A stretch of 64,000 nt of DNA from Pseudomonas sp. CBZ-4 (GCF_000346755.1 NZ_ANNV01000152.1:30695-94694); one strand, 5' to 3'; shown: positions 17,730 through 26,709, numbered from the stretch's first letter. Program-made: numbers and translations. Notes: generated by a model from the sequence alone, not told the origin.

Positions 17730-19720
17730 TACTTCTTGTCCGCGATTTCGAGCATGGCTTCACGCAGGAAGAAGTCCAGGGTGTTGCCGATGGTTTCGCT
17801 CATTTCCACGGTCGGCTCCCAGTTCAGCAGGCGCTTGGCGTTTTCGATGCTTGGCTTGCGGTGTGCCACGTCCTGGTAGCCCGTGCCGTAGAACGCCTTG
17901 CTTTCCACGTCGCGGAAACCGGCGAACGGCGGGAAGTTGCCACGCAGCGGGTGCGCTTCGAACTGACGCAGCAGCTCTTCGCCCAACTGGCGGATGCTCG
18001 CCTCGTTTTCCGGGTTGCCGATGTTGATGATCTGGCCGTTGCACACGTCATTGTCGTTATCGATGATGCGTGCCAGGGCTTCGATGCCATCGGCGATGTC
18101 GGTGAAGCAACGCTTCTGCTCGCCGCCGTCGAACAGGCGGATCGGCGTGCCTTCCACCAGGTTGAGGATCAGCTGGGTGATGGCGCGGGAGCTGCCGATA
18201 CGGGCCGAATCCAGGCGATCGAGGCGCGGGCCCATCCAGTTGAACGGACGGAACAGGGTGAAGTTCAGGCCTTTGGCGCCGTAGGCCCAGATCACGCGGT
18301 CCAGCAGTTGCTTGGAAACCGAGTAGATCCAGCGTTGCTTGTTGACCGGGCCGACCACCAGGTTGGAGGTGTCTTCGTCGAAGTACTGGTCCTGGCACAT
18401 GCCATAGACTTCGGAGGTCGACGGGAAGATCACGCGCTTGTTGTACTTGACGCAGTAGCGCACCAGCTTGAGGTTTTCCTCGAAGTCCAGTTCGAACACG
18501 CGCAACGGGTTGCGGGTGTATTCGATGGGCGTGGCGATGGCCACCAGCGGCAGGACCACGTCGCACTTCTTGATGTGGTACTCGATCCACTCGGTGTGGA
18601 TGCTGATGTCGCCTTCCACGTAGTGGAAGTTGGGGTGGCTGCGCAGGCGCTCGATGGCGTCGGAGCCGATGTCCAGGCCGTAGACTTCGTAACGGTCGTC
18701 ACGCAGCAGGCGCTCGGACAAATGGTTACCGATAAAGCCGTTCACGCCGAGGATCAGTACACGGGTACGGCGCGGCTTGCGACCGGACTCGGCACCGCGC
18801 AACACCGAACCGTCCACCAGGCCCAGCTCGTTGGCCAGGGACGGGCCGGCCAGGTACAGGCCGTTGTCGTTGCGCTGGCCGAACTTGACCACCAGGGAGT
18901 CTTCGCCGCAGGCGATGCGCAGCGGGTTGACGCTGATCACACGGCCTGGGGCCAGGCCTTCATTGCCCTTGACCACTTCGGCTTGCCATACGATCAGCTT
19001 GTGCTCGCCCACGGCGCAGAAGGCGCCCGGGTAAGGTTGGGTCACGGCGCGGACCAGGTTGAACAGTTCTTCCGCCGGCTTTTTCCACTCCAGCTTGCCA
19101 TCGGCGGCGGTGCGGCGACCGAAGTAGGTGGCCTGGCTTTCGTCCTGGGCGGTGTCAGTCAACTTGCCTTGGGCCAGTTGTGGCAGTGCATCGCGCAGCA
19201 GGGTGGTGGCCGCGTCACGCAGTTTGGCGTGCAGGCTCAGGCCGGTGTCGGCGCGGTCGATGATGACTTTTTGCTGAGCGAGGATCGCGCCGGCATCGGC
19301 ACGCTTGACCATGCGGTGCAGGGTCACGCCGGTTTCGGTTTCGCCGTTCACCAGTACCCAGTTCGCTGGGGCGCGGCCACGGTATTTCGGCAGCAGCGAG
19401 CCGTGCAGGTTGAACGCGCCTTTGCGCGCGGTGGCCAGCAGCGGCTCGCTGAGCAGGTTGCGGTAGTAGAACGAGAAGATGTAGTCCGGGTTCAGCTTGG
19501 CGATGCGCTCGATCCACAGCGGGTGGTTGGCGTCTTCCGGCGCGTGCACCGGGATGCCATTGCGGGCGCAGAGTTGGGCGACAGAGCCGTAGAAGTTGTT
19601 TTCCTTGGGATCATCGGCGTGGGTAAACACCGCAGCAATGTCGTAGCCGGCAGTCAGCAGGGCTTCAATACCTGCACAGCCAATATCGTGGTAGGCGAAG
19701 ACAACGGCTTTTGAATTCAT
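17729..19720 (-). CDS. arnA: Bifunctional UDP-L-Ara4N formyltransferase / UDP-GlcA oxidase-decarboxylase
   Basis: This 663-residue two-domain enzyme has an N-terminal formyltransferase domain (residues about 1-305). That domain carries catalytic Asn104 and His106 in NLHGSLLPKYRG and Asp142 in RADAGA. The C-terminal SDR-like domain (about 315-663) has the NAD motif GVNGFIGNHLSERLL. It also has the PSTSEVYGMCQD segment, where the oxidative decarboxylase places its Ser-Glu pair. The protein makes UDP-Ara4O from UDP-GlcA and later formylates UDP-L-Ara4N. The intermediate step needs the ArnB transaminase, which is not encoded next to it here. The ATG at 19720 overlaps the arnC stop by four bases. 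Confidence 0.95.
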   Translation of the reverse strand: MNSKAVVFAYHDIGCAGIEALLTAGYDIAAVFTHADDPKENNFYGSVAQLCARNGIPVHAPEDANHPLWIERIAKLNPDYIFSFYYRNLLSEPLLATARKGAFNLHGSLLPKYRGRAPANWVLVNGETETGVTLHRMVKRADAGAILAQQKVIIDRADTGLSLHAKLRDAATTLLRDALPQLAQGKLTDTAQDESQATYFGRRTAADGKLEWKKPAEELFNLVRAVTQPYPGAFCAVGEHKLIVWQAEVVKGNEGLAPGRVISVNPLRIACGEDSLVVKFGQRNDNGLYLAGPSLANELGLVDGSVLRGAESGRKPRRTRVLILGVNGFIGNHLSERLLRDDRYEVYGLDIGSDAIERLRSHPNFHYVEGDISIHTEWIEYHIKKCDVVLPLVAIATPIEYTRNPLRVFELDFEENLKLVRYCVKYNKRVIFPSTSEVYGMCQDQYFDEDTSNLVVGPVNKQRWIYSVSKQLLDRVIWAYGAKGLNFTLFRPFNWMGPRLDRLDSARIGSSRAITQLILNLVEGTPIRLFDGGEQKRCFTDIADGIEALARIIDNDNDVCNGQIINIGNPENEASIRQLGEELLRQFEAHPLRGNFPPFAGFRDVESKAFYGTGYQDVAHRKPSIENAKRLLNWEPTVEMSETIGNTLDFFLREAMLEIADKK

Positions 19721-20754
19721 GACGAAACCTGATCGGAAGGAGAAGTAGAAGTGGTATGGGAGGACACCAGGCCGTCAACAATGACGACTGGCGCCGGTGC
19801 TGCCGGGGTGTTGCGCAGCACTTTTTCGATAAAGAAGCGTGGGCGGGCGCGCACATCGCTGTACATGCGGCCCAGGTATTCACCCAAGAGGCCCATGCCG
19901 ATGAACTGGCCACCGGTGAACACGAACAGCACCGCAAACAGCACGAACATGCCGTCGCCGGCCCATTGGGCGCCAAAGGCCAGGCGCATGACGATCAACG
20001 CCAGTGCAAACAGCACACCCAGGCCGGCGAGGCTGAAGCCGACGATGGACAGCAGGCGCAGCGGGGTGGTGGTCATGCACGTGAGCAGGTCGAACATCAG
20101 GCTGATCAGGCGCATGGCGCTGTATTTGGATTCACCGTGTTCACGCTCGGCGTGGTGCACGAGGATTTCCGTGGTGTGGCGCGCAAAACCGTTGGCCAGG
20201 ATCGGGATAAAGGTGCTGCGCTCACGGCAGGCGAGCATGGCATCGACGATGGTGCGGCGGTACGCGCGCAGCATGCAGCCGTAGTCGGTCATGGCCACGC
20301 CGGTGGAACGCTGCACGGCCAGGTTGATCAGGCGCGACGGCCAGCGGCGGAAGGCTGAGTCCTGGCGGTTGTTGCGCACGGTAGCCACCACGTCGTAACC
20401 GAGGGCGGCTTGCTCCACCAGGCGCGGGATTTCTTCCGGCGGGTTCTGCAGGTCGGCGTCGAGGGTAATCACCACTTCGCCCCGGCACTGCTCGAAACCG
20501 GCCATGATCGCCGCGTGCTGGCCGTAGTTGCGATTGAGGATCACCGCCACCACGTGGCTGCCGTCTTCGGCGGCGGCGTCTTCGAGCATTTGCGCGGACT
20601 GGTCGCGGCTACCGTCATCCACCAGGATGATTTCGTATTCGTAGGCCAGTTGCTTGCAGGCTGCGGTGGTGCGACGCAGCAATTCAGGCAGGCTTTCTTC
20701 TTCGTTGTAGACCGGGATAACGATCGACACGCAATGAATAGGGTAGGGTTTCAA
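19717..20754 (-). CDS. arnC: Undecaprenyl-phosphate 4-deoxy-4-formamido-L-arabinose transferase
   Basis: This GT2 family transferase of 345 residues moves L-Ara4FN from UDP to undecaprenyl phosphate on the cytoplasmic face. The N-terminal VSIVIPVYNEEESLPELL and VDDGSRD motifs and the metal-binding TLDADLQNPPEEIP are present. Two C-terminal membrane helices (about residues 235-260 and 270-295) and GLLGEYLGRMYSDVRARP follow. The start appears to be TTG at 20754 (MKPYPIHC), with GAGG about 10 bases upstream; no better in-frame ATG exists. It is the first gene of the operon here. In most bacteria arnB precedes it, but no arnB-like sequence is visible upstream. Confidence 0.93.
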   Translation of the reverse strand: MKPYPIHCVSIVIPVYNEEESLPELLRRTTAACKQLAYEYEIILVDDGSRDQSAQMLEDAAAEDGSHVVAVILNRNYGQHAAIMAGFEQCRGEVVITLDADLQNPPEEIPRLVEQAALGYDVVATVRNNRQDSAFRRWPSRLINLAVQRSTGVAMTDYGCMLRAYRRTIVDAMLACRERSTFIPILANGFARHTTEILVHHAEREHGESKYSAMRLISLMFDLLTCMTTTPLRLLSIVGFSLAGLGVLFALALIVMRLAFGAQWAGDGMFVLFAVLFVFTGGQFIGMGLLGEYLGRMYSDVRARPRFFIEKVLRNTPAAPAPVVIVDGLVSSHTTSTSPSDQVSS

Positions 20755-21201
20755 AGATTCAAGACCTCGGGGTTAGCGCAACTTGGAGCGTGAAAACAGC
20801 GGTCGTCAGGGGCGGTTGACGCCTTACCTGATTAAACTAAGCGTGGAGTGGCGATTATTCATTCGACTTTCCTGAGATGGGCAATGTGGTCTTCCATGGA
20901 GGCGTGTTGAGTAAAGTTCAAAACGAGTAAAGGTAAAGCGTAATCAACAGGTTAGTCGGGGAAGACGCGGTTCGTTCTCAAGTCATGGGGCCAAGATTAA
21001 GCGTAAAAATGTTGAACGAATATGAAAGGCAGATGAAAAACTCGTTTATTTGACAGGTAGACAGCCAGGGTTCAGCTACATGATCCGGCGCTTGAGCAGG
21101 GCATTCGTTTAAACCCTGCACAATGCCATTAATTGAAGAATCTTCTCTGCAAGACCCGGCAAGTGCCGGTAAAGTAAGCCCCCTCTTGCCAGGGTAATCG
21201 G
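20755..21201. promoter_or_regulatory. Divergent intergenic region upstream of arnC (arn promoter expected here)
   Basis: These 447 bases hold no convincing open reading frame and no recognisable arnB remnant. The stretch from about 20990 to 21060 is AT-rich, with many A-tracts, as expected for a promoter region serving both directions. TTAAACTAAG at 20832-20841 and CTTAATC on the minus strand near 21000 are vaguely like PmrA or PhoP half-sites. Neither has a partner at the right spacing, so I do not call an operator. Confidence 0.4.
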
Positions 21202-22002
21202 ATGAATAGCGTGCAGCTTTTACGGCCAGTGTTGATGGGGTTGATGATGACCGTGGCGTGTGTCACCACGGTGCGGGCCGATGAGGGGGTGACGCTCACC
21301 AGCATCGACCAGGTGCCGGACGGCGTGGAAGTGCGCGGCAAGCAGATCGCCGCTTATACCTGGGACGACCACCAGGGCAAAAACCTGCTGGTGCTCGCCG
21401 AACAGGTCAGCGAGCGCGATGACGATGGCACCCAGTCAGCGTTTGTCTATGCGGCCCAATACCTGATCGATGGCAACCGTCCCAAGCGCGTGTGGATGCT
21501 CTACGACGACGTGCAGCATTGCGAGTTTGACGCCTCGCTGCGCTTTGACCGGGCCGCGACCAAGGTCACCGACCTGTCCGGCGATGGCATCACCCAGGCC
21601 ACCGTGGGCTATTCGCGCACCTGCACCAGTGACGTGAGCCCCAATGAATTCAAGCTGATCATGCACGTGGGCAAGTCACAGAAATACCGCCTGCGCGGCG
21701 TCGACCGTTATGGCGCCAGCTGGTGGGACGAAGACGCGGGCGCCCTGCGTGGCATGCCGCTGCCCAAGGATTGCAGCGTTGCTGCGCAACAGGCGCTGGT
21801 CAGCCAGTACAAGGAGCAGGGCACCGAATTGCCGTTGCCGGGTTGCTACAGCGAAGAGAAAGACTTCGCCAAGGCGCCGGAGGCGTACCTGACCTTTATG
21901 CGCCAGCACTGGTTCGCCCTGATGCAGAAGCAGGACACCGAATGGAGTCAGACCCAGACCCAACCGCAAGACCCGGTGGAGGACGATGACACGGCACCCT
22001 GA
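21202..22002 (+). CDS. Exported protein of unknown function
   Basis: This 266-residue protein has a clear Sec signal peptide (residues 1-26, LLRPVLMGLMMTVACVTTVRADE). The mature part contains RVWMLYDDVQHCEFDASLRF and ATKVTDLSGDGITQATVGYSRTC, with a calcium-like DLSGDG motif, and one cysteine in each of these segments. The pattern resembles a family annotated as M949_RS01915-type surface polysaccharide biosynthesis proteins, but I hold this loosely. The C-terminus is Gln- and acid-rich. AGGG lies about 13 bases before the ATG. It is divergent from the arn operon and may share its regulatory region. Confidence 0.75.
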   Translation: MNSVQLLRPVLMGLMMTVACVTTVRADEGVTLTSIDQVPDGVEVRGKQIAAYTWDDHQGKNLLVLAEQVSERDDDGTQSAFVYAAQYLIDGNRPKRVWMLYDDVQHCEFDASLRFDRAATKVTDLSGDGITQATVGYSRTCTSDVSPNEFKLIMHVGKSQKYRLRGVDRYGASWWDEDAGALRGMPLPKDCSVAAQQALVSQYKEQGTELPLPGCYSEEKDFAKAPEAYLTFMRQHWFALMQKQDTEWSQTQTQPQDPVEDDDTAP

Positions 22003-22051
22003 TTTTGTGCCCACGCCATTCCTGCGTTAGACTCGGCCTTCGCCAATTCAC

Positions 22052-22091
22052 TAAATATCTCGATTAAACAAAGGCTTGTTCGAGATATTTA
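22052..22091. repeat. Perfect 12-bp inverted repeat upstream of the recombinase gene
   Basis: TAAATATCTCGA at 22052-22063 and its exact reverse complement at 22080-22091 flank a 16-base spacer. The repeat ends 4 bases before the AAAGG ribosome binding site of the following tyrosine recombinase. It could be a binding or core site for that recombinase, an operator for it, or a hairpin controlling its translation. Confidence 0.85.
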
Positions 22092-22110
22092 ATCCAAAGG
22101 CTGATCTATT

Positions 22111-23025
22111 TTGACCGAGTCCATCCGCAACCCGCTGACCCTCTACCTCACTCGCCTGGCGCCCTCCAGCCAGTTGACCATGCGCTACGTACTGCAGGAT
22201 GCTGCCGACCGCCTGGGCTTCGAGGACATCAACCTCGAAGAAATCGACTGGCACCTGCTCCAGCCCGAACACGTGATCGCCCTGGTCGCCGCCCTGCGCG
22301 AGGACGGCTATGCGCCGAACACCTCATCGCTGTATGTCAACGCCGTGCGCGGGGTGATGAATGAAGCCTGGCGCCTCAGCCTGATCAGCCAGGAACACCT
22401 GCTGCGCATGCGCACGGTCAAGGCCGCGCCGGGCACACGCCTGAGCCAGGGCCGCAACCTGCGTCGCACCTTGATCCGCGAAATGATGGACGTCTGCGCC
22501 GCCGACCCACGCCCCCAGGGCCTGCGCGATGCCGCGGTGATCGGCATCCTGTACGGCTCGGGCATGCGCAAATCGGAGTCGGTCAACCTCGACCTGGCGC
22601 AGATCAACTTCGAAGAACGCAGCTTGCGGGTGATCGGCAAAGGCAACAAAGAGTTGATCAAATACGCCCCGGCCTGGGCCTTTGCCAAGTTACAGGCCTG
22701 GCTGGATTTTCGCCGCGAACACCTCAAGGAAGGCGAGCAGGACGACAGCTTCCTGTTCAACCGCATTCGCCGTGGCAGCCACATCACCCGCGAGCGCATT
22801 ACCAAGCATGCGATCTACTACATCGCCCGCCAGCGCGGTGAACAGGTGGGGGTGAAGATCATGCCCCATGACTTCCGCCGCTCGTTTATCACGCGGGTGA
22901 TTGAAGAACATGACCTGTCGATTGCGCAGAAACTGGCGCACCACACCAATATCCAGACCACGGCGAGCTATGACGTGCGCGAGGACAATGAGCGGCGGCG
23001 GGCGGTGGATCGGTTTGATTTGTAA
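22111..23025 (+). CDS. Stand-alone tyrosine recombinase / integrase
   Basis: This 304-residue tyrosine recombinase has an N-terminal SAM-like DNA-binding domain (residues about 5-100) and a catalytic domain. Active-site residues are visible: Arg153 in GSGMRKSESVNL, the HDFRR box, LAHHTNIQTTASYD, and the nucleophile Tyr287. The start is TTG at 22111, since a TGA lies three codons upstream and AAAGG (22096-22100) precedes it; the next in-frame ATG would cut the DNA-binding domain. No phage or transposon genes and no tRNA are next to it, so it looks resident rather than part of a prophage. It lies about 4 kb from dif, behind a perfect inverted repeat. Its target is unknown. Confidence 0.88.
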   Translation: MTESIRNPLTLYLTRLAPSSQLTMRYVLQDAADRLGFEDINLEEIDWHLLQPEHVIALVAALREDGYAPNTSSLYVNAVRGVMNEAWRLSLISQEHLLRMRTVKAAPGTRLSQGRNLRRTLIREMMDVCAADPRPQGLRDAAVIGILYGSGMRKSESVNLDLAQINFEERSLRVIGKGNKELIKYAPAWAFAKLQAWLDFRREHLKEGEQDDSFLFNRIRRGSHITRERITKHAIYYIARQRGEQVGVKIMPHDFRRSFITRVIEEHDLSIAQKLAHHTNIQTTASYDVREDNERRRAVDRFDL

Positions 23026-23076
23026 GTACTGCAATTCTGATGAACGAATGAAGAACTAAATGTGGGCGCTGGCTTT

Positions 23077-23162
23077 TGTGGGAGCTGGCTTGCCTGCGAT
23101 GCAGACACCTCGGTATGTCAGTGAACCGAGGCGATGCTATCGCAGGCAAGCCAGCTCCCACA
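23077..23162. repeat. REPIN (second copy)
   Basis: The arms at 23077-23100 and 23139-23162 are the same 24-base sequence, inverted, as in the REPIN at 7624. An inner CCTCGG/CCGAGG stem lies at 23107-23112 and 23126-23131. A truncated arm (TGTGGGCGCTGGC) lies just before it at 23061. It sits between the ends of the recombinase gene and the convergent exporter gene. Confidence 0.9.
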
Positions 23163-23177
23163 GGGATGTGTGCATCT

Positions 23178-24386
23178 TCAGGAGGAGGGCGGCGCACTTG
23201 CCAGATGCGCCGGCAAACGACGCAACGTCCACAGCGTGGTGAGCATCGCCGCTACCGCACACAGCGCGATGCCAATCAACATCGGCGCCGGCGTATGGTC
23301 AGCGAACACACCGACGACCGTCATCGACACCGCCGCCACGATCATCTGGATCGCCCCCAGCAACGCCGACGCCGAACCCGCCACCGCGCCATGATCCTCC
23401 AGGGACAACACCCCGGCTGCTGGCAGCAATAGGCCGAGGAACCCGAAACCTATAAACAGCAGCGTCATCATCAGGCCCAGGCTATCGATCCACGCGGTGG
23501 TGATTGCCAGTGCGGCCAGGAACACCGTCACCGCAATCACCGACCCGCGAATCAACGGTGCCAACCCAAAGCGCGCACTGAGGCGTGCAGTCAGTTGGCT
23601 CATGGCAAAGAACGATGCCGCGTTCAGGGCAAAGCACAGGCTGAATTGCGTGGGCGTCAGGCCGAAATATTCGATATACACAAACGGCGCGCTACCGATA
23701 AACACAAAGAACGTGGCCAGCCCGAAGCCGCTGACCACCGCCAGGCCGGTAAACACCGGATCACGCAGCAGCGCGCCGTAGCTGCCAAACGCATTGCCCA
23801 GGTTTTTCCCCAGGCGCCGCTCGGCGGGATGGGTTTCGGGCAGTTGCACGACGGTCATCACCAGGCACGCCACGGCCACCACGGCGAGTACGGCAAACAC
23901 TTCGCGCCAGCTCCAGATCGAAATCACCAGGCTGCCGGCCAATGGCGCCAGAATCGGCGACACACTCATCACCAGCATCAGCAACGCCATCAGACGCGCG
24001 GCTTCGTGGCCGGTGTACAGGTCGCGCACAATCGCCCGGGGAATCACCATCCCGGCACAGGCGCCAAACGCTTGTACGGCGCGAAAGCCGATCAGCACTT
24101 CGATGGTCGGCGCCAACGCGCAGCCCACGCTGCCTATCGCAAAGATCACCAGCCCGGCATAAATGGGTGGCTTGCGCCCGAACACATCACTGATCGGCCC
24201 GTAGAACAGCTGGCACACGCCAATGATCATGAAGAACACCGTCAGGCTCATCTGCACCGCTGCAGGCGAGGCGTGCAGGCTGGCGCCGAGGGTGGGCAGG
24301 GCAGGCAGGTAGATGTCGATGGCGAAGGGGCCGACAGCCGTGATCAAGCCCAGTAACAGGGCGAGGTGGGCGATGCTTCGAGACAT
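23178..24386 (-). CDS. Bcr/CflA-family drug efflux MFS transporter
   Basis: This major facilitator transporter of 402 residues has twelve predicted helices, and the N-terminus (IAHLALLLGLITAVGPFAIDIYLPALPTL) is typical of the Bcr/CflA group. Motif A-like GPISDVFGRKPPIYAGL lies between helices 2 and 3. FRAVQAFGACAGMVIPRAIVRDL marks the antiporter motif region. The ATG at 24386 is preceded by GGAACTGCCC; a TTG seven codons upstream is less likely. It probably exports small drugs such as bicyclomycin-like compounds or amino acid derivatives by proton antiport, but the substrate cannot be told from the sequence. Confidence 0.9.
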   Translation of the reverse strand: MSRSIAHLALLLGLITAVGPFAIDIYLPALPTLGASLHASPAAVQMSLTVFFMIIGVCQLFYGPISDVFGRKPPIYAGLVIFAIGSVGCALAPTIEVLIGFRAVQAFGACAGMVIPRAIVRDLYTGHEAARLMALLMLVMSVSPILAPLAGSLVISIWSWREVFAVLAVVAVACLVMTVVQLPETHPAERRLGKNLGNAFGSYGALLRDPVFTGLAVVSGFGLATFFVFIGSAPFVYIEYFGLTPTQFSLCFALNAASFFAMSQLTARLSARFGLAPLIRGSVIAVTVFLAALAITTAWIDSLGLMMTLLFIGFGFLGLLLPAAGVLSLEDHGAVAGSASALLGAIQMIVAAVSMTVVGVFADHTPAPMLIGIALCAVAAMLTTLWTLRRLPAHLASAPPSS

Positions 24387-24526
24387 GGGCAGTTCCGCGT
24401 GGAGCAAGGGGCGGTCAGCTTAAGGGATTCGTGCACATCCGCAAACTTGGGCTTCAATAACAGACAGTTGCTGCCGATAACGGTACAGGCGCAGCCCAAC
24501 TGGCAGCCAGGCATGGGGATACCAGC

Positions 24527-26140
24527 ATGACGATCAAACTTCGCTTGATGCTATTGATTGCCACCGGGTTGGTCACGGCGCTGATCATGAGCCTGGCCAG
24601 TTACGTGGGAAACACGCGGATGGGCCACGCCGTGCAAGACAACGAAGTGAGCATGACCGTACTGCGCAACCACATGGAAGCCGACATGATGCACGACGCC
24701 CTGCGTGCCGATGTGTTGTCGGCCATGTTGGTCGGGCTGGGCAAAAGCACCAGCACAACAGCTGAAGTCAACAGCGCCTTGCAGGAACACGCCGAGCACT
24801 TTCGCGAGGTTTTGGCGGACAACCTCAAGTTGCCGCTCGACGATACGCTCAAGACAAACCTGGAAAAAATCAAACCCAGCCTCGAGACCTACATCAGCAC
24901 TGGCGAGCGCATTGTTGCCCTGGCCCTGAATGATCCCGAGGCCGCCCGCGAACAATTGACGACCTTTAACAGCGCCTTCAGCCAGCTTGAAGATCAAATG
25001 GCGAGCCTCAGCGAACTGATCGAACGCAACACCCAGCAGACCAGCGCGGGCACACGGCAGACCATTGCCAACGCCAACTTCACCTTGGGCGCGGTATTGA
25101 TCGCCAGCCTGTTGTTGCTGCTGGCGCAAGGCCGCTGGGTCATTCTGAGCATCATGGGCCCGTTGCAGACAGCCAGTCGCATTGCCGCCAGCATCGCCCG
25201 TGGCAATTTGAGCGAACCGATTGTCGAGCCCGCGCGCAAGGACGAAGCCAGTGCGCTGATCCGCAGCCTCGCCACCATGCAGCGCGACTTGCGCGGCATG
25301 ATCGAAGTGGTGCGCAGCAACGCCCATGGCGTCAATGGCAAGAGCGAGCAACTGAGCCATGGCTGCCATGAAGTGGCCGGCAGCAGCCAGCAACAAAGCG
25401 CGGCCGCGAGCACCATGGCCGCAGCGGCCAGCGAAATGACCGCCAGCATCGAAGAAATCACCCGCCATGCCGGCCGCGCACTGGCGATGGCCAACCAGGC
25501 TGAAACCCTGGCCAAGGACGGTGGCCGGGTGATCCACCAGGTCGTCAGTGACATGGATGGCATCGCCCGCTCGGCGCAGCAGTCGGCCCAGGTTATCCGC
25601 ACGCTGGACAAGGAGTCGGAGGCGATCTTCAGCATCATCCAGGTGATCAAAGGCATCGCCGACCAAACCAATCTACTGGCCCTGAACGCCGCAATCGAGG
25701 CCGCCCGCGCCGGTGAACAAGGGCGCGGCTTTGCCGTGGTCGCCGACGAGGTCCGCAGCCTGGCCGGGCGCACCAGCGCATCGACCCAGGAAATCGCCAG
25801 CATGGTCGGGCGCATCCAGCAAAACACCCGGGAAGCGGTGACCAGCATGGAGGAGGGCGTGGCTCAAGTGGACAAAGGCATGGCCGTGACCGCCGAAGTC
25901 GAACGGGCGATCCGCGAGATCCTGCAAGCCACGTTGAACACCACGGAATTGGTGAACGACATCTCCCGCACGATTGGCGAGCAGAGCCTGGCCAGCAATG
26001 AGATTGCGCACCAGGTGGAGATGATTGCGGGCATGTCGGAGAGTAACAGCCGGGTGATTGCAGCGACGGCGTCGACGACGGATGAATTGTCGTCGTTGGC
26101 GGGGGAGCTTTCGCAGTCGGTGGATCGGTTTCGTTTGTAG
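24527..26140 (+). CDS. Methyl-accepting chemotaxis protein
   Basis: This 537-residue chemoreceptor has TM1 at residues about 8-28 and a periplasmic helical ligand-binding domain (about 30-185) that looks like a four-helix bundle. TM2 lies at about 188-210 and is followed by a HAMP domain. The long coiled-coil signalling domain has the highly conserved tip (VIKGIADQTNLLALNAAIEA from about residue 371). The C-terminus ends in SQSVDRFRL without a CheR-tethering pentapeptide. GGGGATACCAGC precedes the ATG. No chemotaxis genes are nearby, so it is an orphan receptor, and its ligand is unknown. It is the last gene before dif on the left. Confidence 0.95.
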   Translation: MTIKLRLMLLIATGLVTALIMSLASYVGNTRMGHAVQDNEVSMTVLRNHMEADMMHDALRADVLSAMLVGLGKSTSTTAEVNSALQEHAEHFREVLADNLKLPLDDTLKTNLEKIKPSLETYISTGERIVALALNDPEAAREQLTTFNSAFSQLEDQMASLSELIERNTQQTSAGTRQTIANANFTLGAVLIASLLLLLAQGRWVILSIMGPLQTASRIAASIARGNLSEPIVEPARKDEASALIRSLATMQRDLRGMIEVVRSNAHGVNGKSEQLSHGCHEVAGSSQQQSAAASTMAAAASEMTASIEEITRHAGRALAMANQAETLAKDGGRVIHQVVSDMDGIARSAQQSAQVIRTLDKESEAIFSIIQVIKGIADQTNLLALNAAIEAARAGEQGRGFAVVADEVRSLAGRTSASTQEIASMVGRIQQNTREAVTSMEEGVAQVDKGMAVTAEVERAIREILQATLNTTELVNDISRTIGEQSLASNEIAHQVEMIAGMSESNSRVIAATASTTDELSSLAGELSQSVDRFRL

Positions 26141-26154
26141 GTTGGGGCTTAACA

Positions 26155-26190
26155 TATAACTAAACTAAATGACTATTTAGTTTAGTTATA
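26155..26190. repeat. Perfect AT-only 16-bp palindrome, 4-base loop
   Basis: TATAACTAAACTAAAT at 26155-26170 is followed by GACT and then its exact reverse complement at 26175-26190. The arms contain only one or two C or G bases each. The element lies between two converging genes, 655 bases from dif. It has no GC-rich stem or U-tract of the usual terminator type, although it could act as a bidirectional stop or a protein-binding site. Confidence 0.9.
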
Positions 26191-26217
26191 ATTATATTGA
26201 ATATCAGAGCAGGCAGG

Positions 26218-26709
26218 TCAGGGCGCTTTCTTGTCCCTGTCACCGAGGCTGAACAGGCGTTTGTTGACGGAATAACCGGCCACACGCCATTGGCCGTCAT
26301 CCTCGCGAAGCACCACTTTTTCTGTTGCGGGCCCGCCGCTGAACGTGGTGACACACTCAACCACCGCATAACTGCCAGCCGGTGCATCTGGCATCTGGGT
26401 AGTGAAACCGATCTGTGCGGAATTACGCTCCACAAACGTACCGAGCCCAACACGCATGGCCTTGATCCCATTAGTCCAGACCGTCTCGGAAGTCGTCGCC
26501 TTGAGCAGAGGACTGGCAACCGGCCAAGTCTGATCGACACTGCCTGAATCGAGCAGCCGTAAAAACTCGACCGTAGCGTTGAACACATCGCGCTGTTGTT
26601 GTTCGGTGGCCGGTTCGGACGCAATGACCTTGGGTGGGTTCTTGTTGAAGCTGACATCACAGCCCGACAACAGCAGCGAAGATAAAAGCACAGCGGCGAG
26701 TTGCTTCAT
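26218..26709 (-). CDS. Lipoprotein, DUF4019-like
   Basis: This 163-residue protein has a lipoprotein signal peptide (MKQLAAVLLSSLLLSGC, lipobox LSGC). The mature part has the pattern FLRLLDSGSVDQTWPVASPLL and TVWTNGIKAMRVGLGTF, then GSYAVVECVTTF and VVLREDDGQWRVAGY, which agrees with DUF4019 proteins. The ATG at 26709 is supported by GAGG 6 bases upstream; the frame is open to 26853 but would then run over the dif site. It is probably anchored in the outer or inner membrane facing the periplasm. The function is unknown. Confidence 0.82.
   Translation of the reverse strand: MKQLAAVLLSSLLLSGCDVSFNKNPPKVIASEPATEQQQRDVFNATVEFLRLLDSGSVDQTWPVASPLLKATTSETVWTNGIKAMRVGLGTFVERNSAQIGFTTQMPDAPAGSYAVVECVTTFSGGPATEKVVLREDDGQWRVAGYSVNKRLFSLGDRDKKAP

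Noticed and set aside
20820..21060. PmrA- or PhoP-box-like half sites upstream of arnC
   Set aside because: Half-sites occur, but no pair has the required spacing, so no operator is called.
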